DNA of 64,000 nucleotides from Atherinomorus stipes (Eukaryota; Chordata; Actinopteri; Atheriniformes; Atherinidae), in NCBI GenBank assembly GCA_023101725.1, contig JALJCO010003416.1, forward strand, positions 23,383 to 87,382. The letters are read 5' to 3'. Shown here in pieces: positions 25,444-38,487 of this stretch. The translations under genes were made by a program, and so were the position numbers. Position 1 is the first letter of the stretch, and each line of letters opens with the position of its first letter. The notes beneath the pieces were generated by a model. That model was not told where the DNA came from. It did no database searches and saw only the letters and a program-made list of their open reading frames with translations.

Positions 25444-26401
25444 CAAGGTCATCATAGTTTTGAAATTTTCATGAGTTTTTATTTCAGTTTAGTTTTAGTT
25501 AGTTCAACAAATGATTGAGTAGTTTTAGTTTAGTTTTTATTTTGAGGAATTGACTAGTTTCAGTTTAGTTTTTTAGTCTTAGTCTTAGTTTTTCAGGTAT
25601 TAAGAGAAAGCCTTGAAATGTAGATGTTGAAAAGGATGGAAGAATGTGTGACACAAAATATGGATTATCAAATCCTTTAATTTTCATTTCTGAACCACAA
25701 TATTCAAATTATTTGAATGTAAATCCAACTTTTGTTTCAACGTTTAACAGGCCCTTATCCAAACAGGCAACTATAAAATCAGCCCACATACAGCTCTCAC
25801 CACATATCTTCAGTGTAACCGATAACTTTTCAAGGAGTGTCTGTGAGAACTTGAGAACTTCAAAAACACACTTTCAAATTTGTTGGATTTTTACCTTTTA
25901 GTTGCATTCCACAGATGTTCCCATCAGTCTTCATCACAATACACTTAATCTTATCAATGGTCATACTCGAAATACTCTAATGGTTCACATTAAATACTAT
26001 AAATATTTATAAATACTCAAATAGTTAAATACTCGAAAATGCTGTGGCATTGTCAACCTGCTGCAACTTTAGCCTTTTTGTCTGCTAAGCACCTTCTTCT
26101 AGTTCAAGTGCCGCAGATTATAGCCGCTATACTGCCACCCTCTGGAGGAAAAGTGGGAGAACAGCAGCTGCTGCAGGACAGGCATCTCACGTCTAATCAA
26201 GGGAGAAAATGAAACAACAACAAAAACTAAGCTGAATTGATCTACAATTCAGTTTAGTTTTAGTTTTACATTGTTCTTTGTAGTTTCTATTTCGTTTTTT
26301 TTTTCTTAATTTTTGTTTTTATTTTCATTTCACTTAACTAAATTATTTGTTCACTGCTAGTTTTAGTTTAGTCTTAGCTTTAGTTAATTATAATAACCCT
26401 G
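25444..26401. mobile_element. hAT-like element with TTAGTTTTAG-rich ends, copy A
   Basis: Exact 8-bp duplications CCGTTATA flank it (25436-25443 and 26402-26409). The left end is CAAGGTCATCATAGTTTTG and the complement of the right end is CAGGGTTATTATAATTAAC. Both subterminal regions are strings of TTTAGTTTTAG. An 8-bp duplication points to hAT. Copy B at 32913-33372 shares the interior (for example TTGAAATGTAGATG, GAATGTGTGACACAAAATAT and AATCAGCCCACATAC) but lacks several hundred bases. There is no coding capacity. Confidence 0.85.
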
Positions 26402-26409
26402 CCGTTATA

Positions 26410-26560
26410 CAGAAGCAAAGTTATTACGGGCTTCTTCTAAAAATATCAACTTGGCATATCTTGCCAAGAGAAGCTAATCTGGGTCTTGCCACCGCAGCAA
26501 ACCGAATCCACCAAAATTCCACATTATCCTCTTTTTATATGACCTCAGAAGGTTGAGTTT
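26410..26560 (+). repeat. tandem-repeat unit, right part
   Basis: This continues the repeat interrupted by copy A. The core CAAACCGAATCCACCAAAAT at 26498 corresponds to GTGAACCAGATCCACCAAAA at 59468. Confidence 0.55.
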
Positions 26561-27300
26561 ATTTATTCAAAATAGGGACAATACATATTAATGAAGATAT
26601 ACGTGTAAATATGCAAGATTGTGGCCAACGGATAATTTCCATCTTTAGTCCCTTCTGCAGGTTGATATCAATTACATAACATAATGAAATCAATAAAACT
26701 GAGCTAACAAGTAGAACAGTTAGCATTCACAGCCGGTGTGAGCAGGAGGATTAATTACAGAGAGAAAACATGTCCTGACAAACAACATCATAAATAAAAA
26801 AGAAAAGCAAGAACAATGGAAAGTATACTGGGTTATGAACCATACAGGCCAAGGGGGGCCAAGTATCTTGCATGCACTTTCTATTCTGAGAAAAACCAAT
26901 TTATCAATGGATTTGTCAAATTTCTGCACAGTGGAAGTCTCATTTTAACTTTTTAGCCATGGAAATAAGAAAAACCTTTTTTTTTCTTCTGCCACCTGCA
27001 AAAATGTTACTTAAAAACTTTCCTTCCATCAAAACAGCACTTTTTCCAACCACAGTTTCTCTCCATTACCCTGCCTTAAAAACCACGCCCTCTTCCTCCC
27101 TGTCTACCTTGATAGATTACAGGTGGTTGTGAATGCAAATCCATGGGGAAATGATAAATATCCATGGAGACATGATGTACAATCATAAAAAACCAAGCTA
27201 AAAGACAGTTTTCACCCGAAGGAAACACCCCAGGTCTGTTTTTCTCTCATTTTTCTTCATTGTATCATATTCCCTTTCTCTCCATCCTTCTCTATCAACA
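26561..27300. other. unassigned interval
   Basis: No gene or repeat that I can support. Confidence 0.35.
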
Positions 27301-27425
27301 CCAGTGTTGTTTTTGGAGCTATCTGAGTTTTAGTCTTAGTCTTAGTCTTTCTGAAGAAAATGCTTATTAGTTTTAGTAATTTTTTAGTAATTTTTGAATT
27401 TAAAAGTTTTAATTTAGTTTTAAAG
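27301..27425 (+). repeat. TTAGTTTTAG-type element end (fragment C)
   Basis: GAGTTTTAGTCTTAGTCTTAG and further TTTTAGTAATTTT sequence resemble the ends of copies A and B. The fragment breaks off at the start of the purine-rich tract. Confidence 0.5.
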
Positions 27426-28497
27426 GGAAAAAAAAAAAAAGGAATTTAGATTAATTTTAAAGAAAAAAAAAAAAAATATGAATTTAAATTTTTTTTAAGA
27501 AGAAAAAAAAAAAAAAAAAAAAAAAAAAAGAAAAAGGAAGAAGAGGAGGCGGGGGGGATGGAATAAAAAAGGATAAAAGAATAAAAAAAAAAAAAAGAAA
27601 GAAAGAAATGAATGAAGAGAGAGAAGAAGTAGAGGGGGGGGGGGGGGGGGGGGGTGTATTTATAATAATATAGAAGCAGGAGGAATAATAATTTTGTTTT
27701 ATTATATTATATAGTATCTTTTCTTTATATGAGAAAGGGGAAAAGAAAATAATTAAGATAAAAAAAATAAAATAAAATTATATATTATTATAAATAATAA
27801 TTAATTTCTAAAAAAAAAAAAAGTAAGAAGAAAAGAAAAAATAAAAAATTTATAAAAAAAAAAAAAATAAAAAAATGTTAAAAAAAAAAAAAAAAAAAAT
27901 TAAAAAAAATAAAGAAAAAATGTAGGGAAAAAAATATAAAATAAAAAAAATGAGGGGGAGGAGGGGGGTTAAGGGAAGGAAAAAAAGGGGCGATAAGGAA
28001 AAAAAAAGAGACAAATTGGGAGAATAAAAAAAAATAGGGAAAAAAAAAGAGTAATAGCACGATGAAAAGAGCAGGAAGGGATGAGCGGGGGGGTTCAGGT
28101 GGACATAGGAACCTCAGAGATCAGAAATCAGAGGTAAAAGGAAAAAGAAAAAAAGAAGATAGAAAAAAAAAAAAAAAAAAAAAAGAAAAGGGGGGGGGGG
28201 GGATGGAAATGTGGGGGGGGGGGGGGGAGAGAAAATGTTTTTTTGGAAAGAGGGGAAAAAATCAAAAATGGGAGGGTTGAGGTAGGAGAGAGGGAGGAGG
28301 GGAAAGGAGGGGAGGGGAAAGAAAAAGGGAAGGAGATGAAAATATAAAATAAAAAAAAAAAAAAAAGAAGAGAGAAAAAGAGAGAAGGGGGAAGAAGAAA
28401 ATGGGGGGGGGGGGGTGGGGGAGGGGGGGGGGGGGGGGGGGGGGGGGGAAGGAGAAGAAAAATATTAATGGAGAAAAAAGGAAAAGGATTGAATTAG
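27426..28497 (+). other. abnormal A/G-only tract (~1.07 kb), possible assembly artefact
   Basis: The plus strand is almost entirely A and G with only scattered C and T. It has very long homopolymers, including G runs at 27637-27654 and 28425-28448 and several A runs of 15 or more (for example 27500-27529, 27883-27899). There is no repeat period or coding signal; ORFs here (27878-28280) are compositional. It may be genuine GA-rich satellite-like DNA, or a low-accuracy single-read fill of a region that sequencing handles badly. Confidence 0.8.
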
Positions 28498-29533
28498 TTA
28501 AGAGGATTTAAATAATAGAATCAAATATAAAAGCAAAGGGAATCAACACATATTTCTTCTTTTCACCACCCTCTGGATATACAGTTCTCTATTTTCCAAC
28601 TTCCTCCGTCACTCCTGGTCCTAAAAGCCAATTTGAAGGTCTTTATTTCCAGACCATTGTGGATCCCCAGAGTTAAGCCAGCGAAATAAATGTTCAACCT
28701 TTCTTCTGAGAGTTTCTTATAAAGACTTTTCAGTCGGATCACAGAAGTGTTCATGTTCAGAGGAACTTCACATTCATTACATTTTATTTTAATTTTTTAA
28801 CCATTTGAAAAGCTCCTCCATGAATCAATACCTTGTGTTTGCAACAAATCTGTCACAATGTCATTACACCTTACTGATGTTAACTAATAACAGTTTGATA
28901 AAGGCTTGCAGATAAAACCAGATTTTTTTTCAAAGAGAACCTTAATATTAAGAATAATACACAATTTGATGTCATAAAATGCATTTGATCCCAGATTACA
29001 ATTAGTCAAATGTGTGATTAGATTACCTTGATTATACTTTGATTAAAAAAATGAAACACCTTTTGATGTCTACTGTAAGCCAGTATTTTTCCTTCTAGCA
29101 TCTTGGAATGCATGACAGTGGGTTGATGATGCTTTGGCTTTTTAATGCAGTCAGCTACCGTTAGCTGTAAACACTGTCCACTATACTTTTTCATTAACAT
29201 CCAACAAAAAAGATGACGACAAAATGTTATAGGAGGATTTACTGAAGGTAATGTCATTGGTTGGTGAAGCCACATTTGATGTTTTATACCTGTAAAAATT
29301 AATAATTTTCTGTTGGACATCAGTTATTTCATGTGTAAGGTTAAAATGTCCAGTGGTCTGTTAAGTAAGCCTGAGGACTGATTCAGACGGTCATGCTCAT
29401 TTTCACCTGAGCTGCCACAATGAAGTTTCAAGTTTGAGTATCTTTCCTAGCATCTTTCCTTTCCAGGTATGAAATTAATGTTTATGCTCTAACTGTTGTG
29501 GAAAATGTGTTACAATACTTTCATTGTGGTTAA
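28498..29533. other. unassigned interval
   Basis: No gene or repeat recognised. The 63-codon minus-strand ORF at 28563-28754 contains GLTLGIHNGLEIKTFKLAF; I do not recognise it and see no supporting splice signals. Confidence 0.3.
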
Positions 29534-30756
29534 GGGGAGACACTACAGGTAAAACCCTGTTTTTTCATCACCTGATCAATTTTAAGATTTTCGGTTTTTT
29601 TCCCTCCTTCAACATGTTTTCTTTCAGAAGCAGTGTAATTAAAAAAAAAAAAAAAAACGTCAAAATGAAATATTTTAGGAGTTTATTTCATGTTACTTTG
29701 TCTGATGCACCCAAATCCCCCCAAAATGCAGCTAAAGTTGGTGTTTTTAAATGGAGCGCAGCACCGTGGTGCTTGTCTGAACCCGGTCATGTCTGGTAAC
29801 CCCGGTAACATTTCTTTTTCCTGAACGTTGTCATCGCAAGCAAACTTGATATTTCCAGCTCATGAATCCGATTGGATCTGATGTCTGTAAATAGTGTTAT
29901 ATAACAAAAATGTGGAGAATTTTACAATCCCAAACTTTAAAGGCTGTTTTCTCAAAATGAGTTTTTTTCTCTTATTCCGGGTAAAAGCAATCTCTACCTA
30001 AGGAGCACTTACAGATCTGGGCATGAAAAAGTTCCACCTTTTTCAAGTGGTCCACTAATAGTGCACCATTACTGCACTATCACTGGCTGAACGATTTGTC
30101 CCACAAATACGGTATCACGTACGGTGTCCAAACTTTGTGTGTGGAAACATCCTTGTTCCAGTCATTCATTTATGCTCTGAAATCGTTTCCCCTGGGCACA
30201 CAGGTGTTTCTCTGTGCGATTGAATTAGCAGACAAGTGGCTGGGAAGTGGCTGGCAGTCGGCTGCAAGGGGAACTTTTTCATGCCCAGATCTGTACAGAC
30301 ACCAAACTTTCAAGTTTTGCTCCTGACTGTATTCTTAAAGTTTTTACAGAAGGATTTTTTGATAACTCATTCACAGCCTGATTTATTTAACATTTCATCC
30401 CAAAAATATGCCAAAAAAATGAGGTTTTTCCTGGTTGTTGACAGTATATTCTAAATTGTGAAATGATCTATAGATTTTCAAAATCGCCTCTGTAAAAACT
30501 TTTGTCTTTACAATGTAAACAAAAGTCAAATGAAACTTTGAACCTGCCTTGATTTAGATTGTTTTTTCCAAGAAATGTATGCAAATTAGCACATTTTTGG
30601 CTATAGAACACCTAATTTGCATGTTTAAACATCAAATTTCAGAAAACTTGCAATACAAAAAATGATAGCCCAAATGTGAGGAATAAACCAGGAAAGTTTC
30701 ATGGTGATACCAGTTAGTTAAATTTTTTTTACCTCATTTGCCTGTAGTGTCTCGCC
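29534..30756. mobile_element. DNA transposon with GAGACACTACAGG ends
   Basis: The left end is GGGGAGACACTACAGGTAAA (29534) and the complement of the right end is GGCGAGACACTACAGGCAAA (30756), with 18 of 20 bases matching. A second internal inverted pair has perfect 24-bp arms at 30012-30035 and 30270-30293, separated by 234 bases. No target duplication is clear: the left flank is TTAA but the right flank is not. A short poly(A) is at 29641-29657. There is no transposase. I cannot assign a superfamily. Confidence 0.7.
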
Positions 30757-31654
30757 TCTTTGTAATACTGAATGCTTTTGTGGAAACTCTTTTTCCGTTT
30801 TTAACCTGTTTTTATTGGCTGGTAGCTGGTAGCTCAACCACATTTCCTCAATGTAGATGCATTTACCTGTAGTATTACAGCAGCTGTGATTGTGCTTGAA
30901 GCACTCACCAACCACTACCGGATATTCAGCTGTACACATTCACACACTAGTGATGCGAAACTGGAGGCAAGGAGGCTAAAGTTTCTTACCCAAGGACATG
31001 ACATATCGACTTGTTGAGTGTGAAGTTTTCCTACATTAACCAACAGGTGAAAACGTTTTCTTCCTTTTTTTGTTGTCACAACAAACATGAGAAACCATGT
31101 TCCATGTCCCAAACTGTCACACGGGACAAAAAGATGCTCCAAGATGCACCCAGAAGATGACGGTACAAATATTCACAAGTTTGAAGCAGATACTTCGTGC
31201 ACTTTTTTCTGGATGAAAAAAATATCCACCAGCTTTTCTTGTGTGTGAATTGCTGCAAGATTGTAAGTTTGTTTAATATTCATTTACCTTCAAAGACTTT
31301 GTGATTGTCTGTTGTATTGAACGCAGTAATATTTCTCTGAAATACTACCCGACTACTACAGGCTTAGGTAGAAGTCAACATCAACACACATATTTGTCAT
31401 CGGCTCCACTGCTCTCATGTGTGTGATAAGGTTAAAGAGAAACAATCCTCCTGGGTAAGCTTTTTGAAATGAGAAATGCCTCCACAGTGCAGAATGCTTT
31501 GTTCCATGGTTGCAACACACCAAGTAGGTTACAGACTGACATGCAGAGAAGCTGTGGGGGAGATATATGAAAATACTGATATAGCCTAAACTTGAAAATT
31601 AACAACATAAACCAATATAGTTTCTGATTGTGGGCTAAAATGAAAATTTTAGTT
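30757..31654. other. unassigned interval
   Basis: At 30965-31005, TTTCTTACCCAAGGACATGA resembles the 'CTTGCCCAAGGACA' block of a common fish SINE-like repeat, but the rest does not match. No gene is supported. Confidence 0.3.
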
Positions 31655-31881
31655 TTATTTTTTAAAAAAAAGAGTTTTCAAAGAAAAGAAAAAAAAAATA
31701 AACTATATATAAAAAAAAATTTATTTTTAAATATAAGATTAAAAATAATAAAAAAAAAAGTATAAAAAAAATAAAAAATAAAAAAAAGCTGTGGGGTGAA
31801 TAATAAAAAAAAAAATAAAAAAAAAAAATGTGGTTTAGAGATAACATATACTCTAAAAAAAAAAAAAAAAAAAAAATGAGA

Positions 31882-31939
<58 letters not shown>

Positions 31940-32636
31940 ATAATATTAATATAAATATTTTAAATAATTATTATTATTAATATTTTTGTTTCAAGATATT
32001 AAATAAATATAAAAACTATAGTAAAAATATCAATTAAATAAAAAAGAAAAAAAAATATAAAAAATAGAAAAAATATAAAAAAAAAAAAATAAATAAGAAA
32101 AAAAAAATAGGTGGGGGGGGGAGTGGGGGGAAAAAGTGGGGAAAGAAAAATAAAAGTAAATATATATAAATATAATGGAGAGAAAATAAATATAAGAAAA
32201 TGTAAAATAATAAAAAATGAAAATAAATAAAAAAAAAATAAATAATATAAAAGAAAAAATATATATAAAAAAAAATATAAAAAAATAAATAAAAAAAAAA
32301 ATATATAATGAAAATAATAATTGAATTAGTGCACAAAATAAAATATATATAAAAATTAAATAATAAAAGAAAGAAGGGAAAGAAAGGAAAAAGGGGAAAA
32401 AAAATAAGAAATGAAAAAATAAAAAGTAAAAGGAAATAAAGGATAATAAAAAAAAAAAAAAAAATAAGATAAATAAAAAATAAGGTGAAGAAGAAAGGAA
32501 ATTGGGAAAATCAGATGAATATGCAGAAGTAGAATAAATGGGAGGAAGGTGGAATGATGTGAAGGGAAAGGAGAAGGGGGAGGGGGAGGAGGCGTAGTGG
32601 GGGAGTGGTTACTAGAATAAGAAGAAAGGATGAGAC
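31655..32636 (+). other. abnormal A-rich tract (~1 kb), possible assembly artefact
   Basis: The plus strand is dominated by A with T and some G and almost no C. A near-continuous A run spans about 31887-31937. Like the tract at 27426, it follows TTTTAGTTTTA-type sequence. There is no periodicity, and the apparent Phe/Tyr/Ile-rich minus-strand ORFs (31662-31847, 32034-32336) are artefacts of poly(A). Confidence 0.8.
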
Positions 32637-32904
32637 TTTATAAGCATAGTAATCAGCATTCCAGCATTGGTTTGTGCACGCTCCTGAGCTGCCTAGGCTG
32701 GAGGCTGCAGTTAACCGGTAGTGCCAGTCGCGTCACTCGCAAGTCTCATTTCTTCATGCTGGCCCTAGTTCCTTTAAGTGCCAGTTATTGTTGTTGAAAC
32801 TTGATCTCAAAATGAGACAGAAAACACAAAAGTGAATAATTTCCCATCCATCAAGTTGACTGAATGAAAAAAAGTTAATTTTCATAACCAACCAAAAGAA
32901 TTAA
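32637..32904. other. unassigned interval
   Basis: Ordinary complexity resumes abruptly at about 32640. Nothing is recognised. Confidence 0.3.
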
Positions 32905-32912
32905 CTGGGATA

Positions 32913-33372
32913 TAAAGTTATTATAGTATTGAAATTTCCATTAGTTTTTATTTTAATTTAGTTTTCAGTTTGCTTTTTTTTATATCAGTTCAATTTTAGT
33001 TAGTTCAATAAATTATTTAGTAGTTGTAGTTGAGTTTTTATTTAGTTTTAGTTTTAGTCTTAATTTTTCAGGTAATAAGAGAAAGTCTTGAAATGTAGAT
33101 GCTGAAAAGTATGGAAGAATGTGTGACACAAAATATGGATTATCACATCCTTTTATTTTAATTCCTGAAACACAATTTCTCAAATTATTTCTGAATGTAA
33201 ATCTGACTTTTGTTTAAGCTTTTAACAGACCCTTATCCAAACAGGCAACAATAAAATCAGCCCACATACGGCTCACACCACATATATTTTTGTCATTTTG
33301 TCTGCTTAGCACTTTCTTCTAGTGCAGATTATAGCCGCTATATTATAGTTTTAGTTAACTATAATAACCCTG
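32913..33372. mobile_element. hAT-like element with TTAGTTTTAG-rich ends, copy B (internally deleted)
   Basis: The left end is TAAAGTTATTATAGTATTG, and the right end is AACTATAATAACCCTG. The order and orientation match copy A at 25444. Shared blocks include AAGAGAAAGTCTTGAAATG, TGTGTGACACAAAATATGG and CCTTATCCAAACAGGCAAC. Copy B skips about 500 bases of copy A's interior. Flanks CTGGGATA (32905-32912) and GTGGGATT (33373-33380) match at 6 of 8, consistent with an old 8-bp duplication. Confidence 0.8.
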
Positions 33373-33380
33373 GTGGGATT

Positions 33381-34696
33381 AAAAAAAAGTGTTTTAGGTC
33401 AACTACAACAAAATGCATCTTTTAGTGTGTAGTCACAAATATAAACTGCTAATCAACGAGGATATTGTCACTTTCTAATAATCCGTACCACCTGTTCTTT
33501 TATATTGAAATTCCCCATTAGTCTTCTTTAAATATCAATTATTTGTGTCGCATATCAATATCACACTTATATAAACTTTGTTTTAGTGTTTTGTGTGCTC
33601 CAGACCAAGAATAGACTCACTGTACATTGTACTCAAACTCTCTTGCCAACATCTGAAGGACCTTAGTTCATTTGTGTGCTGATTTAATTGATTATAGACA
33701 AATTAAAGCTTCTTTATTAAGGCAAGGAAAAGCCAGAACAACTCAGTTCCAATTTATAAATAAGTAAAAACAAAAAAAAGCACTTGTAAATTGAATCTAA
33801 CATTATGGAAGCTGCCAAATGACGTCTCTGAGAAGACAGATGATTAGTGGGTGAAAAGAATGAGGGAAGAAAACATCCAGTGGAGGGAAAGTTAGAATGA
33901 AGAAGAAAAAGAAAGAGATAGACAAGGATAATCTATGCATTGACCTAAATGGCAGCCAGCAGTCGAGCAATTATATTTGAGCAGCCAACTGATTTCTCTT
34001 AGTGGTGTGTGTGCTTTGTCGTGTGTGTAAATGCTCATTCTGTGTGTTACTCATCTCATCTCTGAAGATATGAATATTAATGACCTTATTAGCAGGCACA
34101 GATGCCAGACAACGCCTTGGTTGGAGTAACTTGGGGTGATATTGAAAGCAAGTGACATAATGTGAAATATTGTCTGTGTGAGATCTGATTTTAACTCTTC
34201 GTCTATCTGCGGGAGTCACTGCCGAGGTCGCACAGCTGAGGTGGAGCTTATTATAGAGTACATTCCTATCAACTTGTGATAATTTAAATCAGAGCGTGTC
34301 AATCCAAGTAAGACAGCTTAATTGAACATGAAGTCTCTAAAAAAGCACCACCACAGAGCGATCTCAGCTTTGACGCAGCTGCATGATAATAGCTTTCTTA
34401 GATATCCTTCTTTTTGTTTTTTTTTATACTAAAATCTGAGAAATCATGTTTTCCTTTTTTCACAACTAAACACCACCTTGTAGTGTTTTGAGTGAGGTTT
34501 ATTAAAACTGTTATATGAGCATAAAAGATGATGGCCTCCAAGCTCTTTTTACAAGATCAAACCTAAATTTATCCATCCAGCCTTTTGGAAAACATTCGTC
34601 TCTCAGAGAGGGCTTGATATTTTCTATAACATCTTTGTCAAACAAAGCCCAGTATTTATTGTATAACCCAAATTATAAATTTGAACTGAGTTGAAT
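33381..34696. other. unassigned interval
   Basis: No gene, RNA or repeat that I can support. Confidence 0.35.
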
Positions 34697-35624
34697 CAGT
34701 GTGTTAACATGCAGCTAATAACTCTTTCATAACCAGAATATTAGCAATAACCTGGTTGCGCTTTGCCATGTAAACACCGGTAAAATCCCAAATATTAACC
34801 CCTGAGTTACTCCCTTTTCTAACCCAAATATTTAAACATGTAAATGTGTATTGGACTATCTCTATTGAAAGGAATGTTTAATTGTGTTCTCCGCATGTTC
34901 TAACTGCAAGGGTTCTTGTTCTTTTGAGTAAACTACAGGGAGTATTTGTACCAGCGATTAGATGGTACTTTGCAAAGCTTTCTAGTTTACATATTACTAT
35001 GGCAACACGCATCCCGAGAGGAGCTGATGTGCAAACAGTTACTATGTGGGGCTCCATCACTCATCTGGAAAAGTTTGGTAAGTCTTTGGTGTGACATAGG
35101 AAAATTGTCACACCAGTCAGCGTCAGTGAACTTCATCATTATAACCCGTTCCCACCCGCCCTGAGACCTTCATCCAAAGTGTCCGGGCTTTGGGGCTCTG
35201 GTGGAAAGCGTGGGTGTGTATGGTGCACAGCTCCAGCTCCATTCCCCATTTCCACCACACATTCTCTCCTTCTAGTGAGGACAAAATGGACAATAGTGTC
35301 AAATGTCAGCACAGAAACAGCACAGCATCGCAATCAAAGGTGACTGCTGTCGACTCCGGGCTGCTGTCAGGCCATCCGACGCTGTATTTCACCTGTAATT
35401 CTGTAATTCGGCTGGCTTGACTGCAGTGGCTCCAGTTCATTATCCACCATTATCATGATGTTCTCCATGCGTTGCGGTTTGGGTCGGGACATTCCAATTG
35501 ATAGCAGTTATAGGAGTAGGCTAACTTGGTCTGTTCACGCATGCTAACGGGGTATTCCTGATCTCCCAGTAACCGGAATATTGATCTTAACCCAAATTTT
35601 GATGGCATGTCAATGTAGTCATTG
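34697..35624 (+). mobile_element. PIF/Harbinger-like non-autonomous element, copy 2
   Basis: This copy is colinear with copy 3 and inverted relative to copy 1. The left end is CAGTGTGTTAACATGCAGCT, followed by AATATTAGCAATAACC. The right end is TTTTGATGGCATGTCAATGT then AGTCATTG. Length (928 bp) is nearly the same as copy 1 (935 bp). On the minus strand, 34969-35060 reads MMEPHIVTVCTSAPLGMRVA then IVICKLESFAKYHLIAG, the same transposase-like block as in copy 1. A second shared minus-strand frame at 35180-35330 contains RRRECVVEMGNGAGAVH. Confidence 0.7.
34878..35060 (-). pseudogene. Harbinger transposase fragment in copy 2
   Basis: The frame begins MMEPHIVTVCTSAPLGM and continues RVAIVICKLESFAKYHLI before becoming unrecognisable. 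The corresponding frame in copy 3 reads PLGMHVAMVIYKLASCAEYH. In PIF/Harbinger transposases the block 'RVA..LYKLASCAEYR' lies N-terminal to the DDE domain. Only this block is retained; nothing downstream matches the nuclease core. Confidence 0.5.
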
Positions 35625-36535
35625 TTTCAGAAGAAATGAACCCCCTAAATGTGAAAAAGGCTCAAAATTACAATCAGTCAACAAGTCAAATGCAGGTTAA
35701 AATGAGATTTTGTGAATATGGATAAACTCTTTGGTCAGTTTTGCAGTTGATGAATGAAGCGAATCATTTCAGTTGATTGTAGGTGCAGCGCTTCACTACA
35801 TATCCCAGGATGTGTTGTACATCCATTAGCTGTGTGCTTACTTTGCGCCCTGAATGTCTGAACAAACTGCAGCTGAATCAGGAGGGAAATATAAACAAAG
35901 AAAGTGGTTTGTAGATTGAGAAATGAAAATATGCTGGTAGCTGGTTGGTGTTAGGAACAAGTCTGCCAACAAGAAAGGCTGTATAAAATAATGTGAGACA
36001 GTTTAACTTAATGTAAAAAATTATCTAAGTCTATTATTAATGCTGTCATGATAAGATTTGGTTGTCATGCCTGCTGTTCTTATTTTGATCATTGTGGCCA
36101 TTGACCTGTAGCATGTTTCAAAGTTTTCAGCAGTTGTTCTCAGTTGGAATTTAACTAACCACGTCCTTTAACATGATAAATTAAAAATCAACATTTAAGG
36201 ACTCTTTTGCTAAACAATATCTTGATTTTAAGAAGCTGCTTTTCCAGTCTAATATCAGTTATCTGTTGAAATTATGAAGGTTCACCATATCTAAACCCCG
36301 TCAAATCACTGGAAGCATCTGAGATAATTCATAAGTTCAGGAAGACCACACACACAGATGCAGCTCTTTTTATATTCTCTGCATACAAACATGCACATTG
36401 AAGACAGTCATTTGAATATTGAGGATAAACATGAACACCAAAATGTTTGTCCACAAAATAAACCAACTTTGAAATGTAAAGGTTTTAAATGTGCTAAAAT
36501 AGGGTGGAAATTAATGAATTTTAATGTGATTTAAT
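35625..36535. other. unassigned interval
   Basis: No gene or repeat recognised. Confidence 0.35.
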
Positions 36536-36540
36536 TTTCT

Positions 36541-36636
36541 TTTAAAAAAAAAAAAAGAAAAAAAAAAAAAAAAAGAAAGGGGGAAAAGGGAGAAAGGGGG
36601 GAAAAGGAGGATTTTTAAATATTTAAAAAAAAAAAA
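36541..36636 (+). repeat. short A/G low-complexity tract
   Basis: Poly(A) with interspersed G, then GGGGGAAAAGGG-type sequence and poly(A) again. It resembles a small version of the tract at 27426-28497 and is also purine-rich on the plus strand. Confidence 0.85.
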
Positions 36637-37623
36637 TACATGAAACACATTTAAGGCTCATGGATAGCTGACATGCATATTTGCATTAATGTTTAGAAGT
36701 GCTCATTTTCACATGTAACCAGTTGAAAAACTGTATATGATGAATGATGCAGTGTCAGCCTGACCATCTGCTTTTATGTTGACAATGAAACATTTAGGAC
36801 ACAAACATCTCCTGCAAGCCCTCCTGCCTCCCACAGTCTAAAGCTCAGTGCTGCTCCATTTCAGCATCCCCCAGTGCTTGGATCAAGGTGGGTCTTTATT
36901 TCTCTTCAATGCCCTAACAGCTCTTGACTCAACCTGAAATCAGCAACATGCTCAGTGGAAAATTTTATACAGCATGTGCAGAGACCTCCAAAGCTCCAAA
37001 CTCCATGAACACGCAAAAGGCACGACCCCCTTCAGAGCAGCCTGGCAGCTCACAGATAGTGATACTGCGCAGGGCACTTTCTTCTCAACTTTGCCTGAAC
37101 TCTTCAGCTGTGGGCTCCTTGTACATTGGCCAAGCCAGAATGCATGTTGTGAACATCATGCACAGTCTGCCGAGCCAAAAGACATGACCTTGTAGCAATC
37201 TCTGATTCCAGTCCTGCAGTTTTTCATCCCTGTGCTAGGTCGTGCTAGGTCACAGACTCTGGTGACCTGTGCCTGTGTCAGCCTGGACTGCAAGCTGGCT
37301 GTGTTGGACCAGCCTGCCAGAAATGGGCTGCTTCTTCATAGATAACTGGTCGTCTGAGAATTTGTAAAATCCTGAGTTAGCATGCAGGTCAGGCAGTGAG
37401 ATAGGAATCTGTTTATTATGGTATTTTTGTTCTTAAAAAGACCATAAGGGCAGCAGCTGGCTCCCTTTTTATGAAGTTAGAAAGAAAAAAGGGAGCATGC
37501 AGCATTTCCTTACAAATCTCTGAACTAATTTTAGGGAATAGCCTACTATACACAGATTAAAATGGTTTGACCAGACCATAGATAGAAAGAATGCTTACAC
37601 TGAAAGAATGAGTATGCATTTAC
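36637..37623. other. unassigned interval
   Basis: Two overlapping ORFs (36924-37195) show no known motif. Nothing else is recognised. Confidence 0.3.
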
Positions 37624-37627
37624 TTAA

Positions 37628-38483
37628 AGGGGAAGTTCAGGATTTTATGACATAGGGCCTCATTTACAAGTGAGCCAGAATACTACGTATCACTAAAGAC
37701 AGTTTTGGCATATTTCATCCCGTTATTCTCGTTCCAGGAGGTTACTGATGCTAATGCTAGTGGAAGTCAATAGGAATCTGCTAGCCTGTCATTAAAACCA
37801 ACCTTATCCACTCCACAGAACATCCGAGGCAAATCAGCAAGTCTATCTGTGTAAATGCCGTGTTAAACTAGTAAACTCATGTGTTTAAACAAGTAAAACT
37901 AACCTTGTATGACAAATTTTGCATTACATATTGAGGAACTAGTTTCTTACCAGCTTACTACCTTTTTCAGTGTATTCTGGTTCATAGAGACATGGTGACA
38001 GTTAGTTTGATGAAAAAAGTTAGAAATCATCTTCAAAATCAGACAAATCCTCATGCCTTTCAGACGCGGCCGTATTTTAGACTTTATATTTGTGTAATCA
38101 AATTCCTTCTTGCACGTAGCAGCAGATGACATCACACTGCTGCCAAATACAGGAAGTAAAACTTTGTAAAGTTTCTCAGCAGCAACAATCAAAATGCAAC
38201 GAAATGCAGGTTAGTTTTATTTGTAACATTATTCTGTTAACACAGCATTTACACAGATAGTCTGAAGTTATAAATGATTTGCCTCGAATGTTCTGTGGAG
38301 TGGATAAAATTGTTATTAATGACAGGCTAGCAGATTCCTATTGACTTTCACTAGCATTAGCATCAGCGACCCGCTGGATCTAGAATAACGGGATGAAATA
38401 TGTTGAAACCATCTTCAGTGATAAGTAGTATTCTGGCTCACTTGTAAATGAGGCCCTATGTCATAAAATCCCGAACTTCCCCT
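37628..38483. mobile_element. T2/Kolobok-type foldback MITE, copy 1
   Basis: TTAA flanks both sides (37624-37627 and 38484-38487). The ends are AGGGGAAGTTCAGGATTTTA and its near-complement TAAAATCCCGAACTTCCCCT. The inverted arms are unusually long, about 240 bases each (37628-37867 and 38234-38483), and include CTAGCCTGTCATTAA and AGGGCCTCATTTACAAGTGA. TTAA duplications with TTAAAGGRR-type ends are the signature of the T2/Kolobok superfamily. A second copy lies at 50072-50831 with its unique centre (TTTGTAAAGTTTCTCAGCAG) in the opposite orientation. It has no coding capacity. Confidence 0.85.
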
Positions 38484-38487
38484 TTAA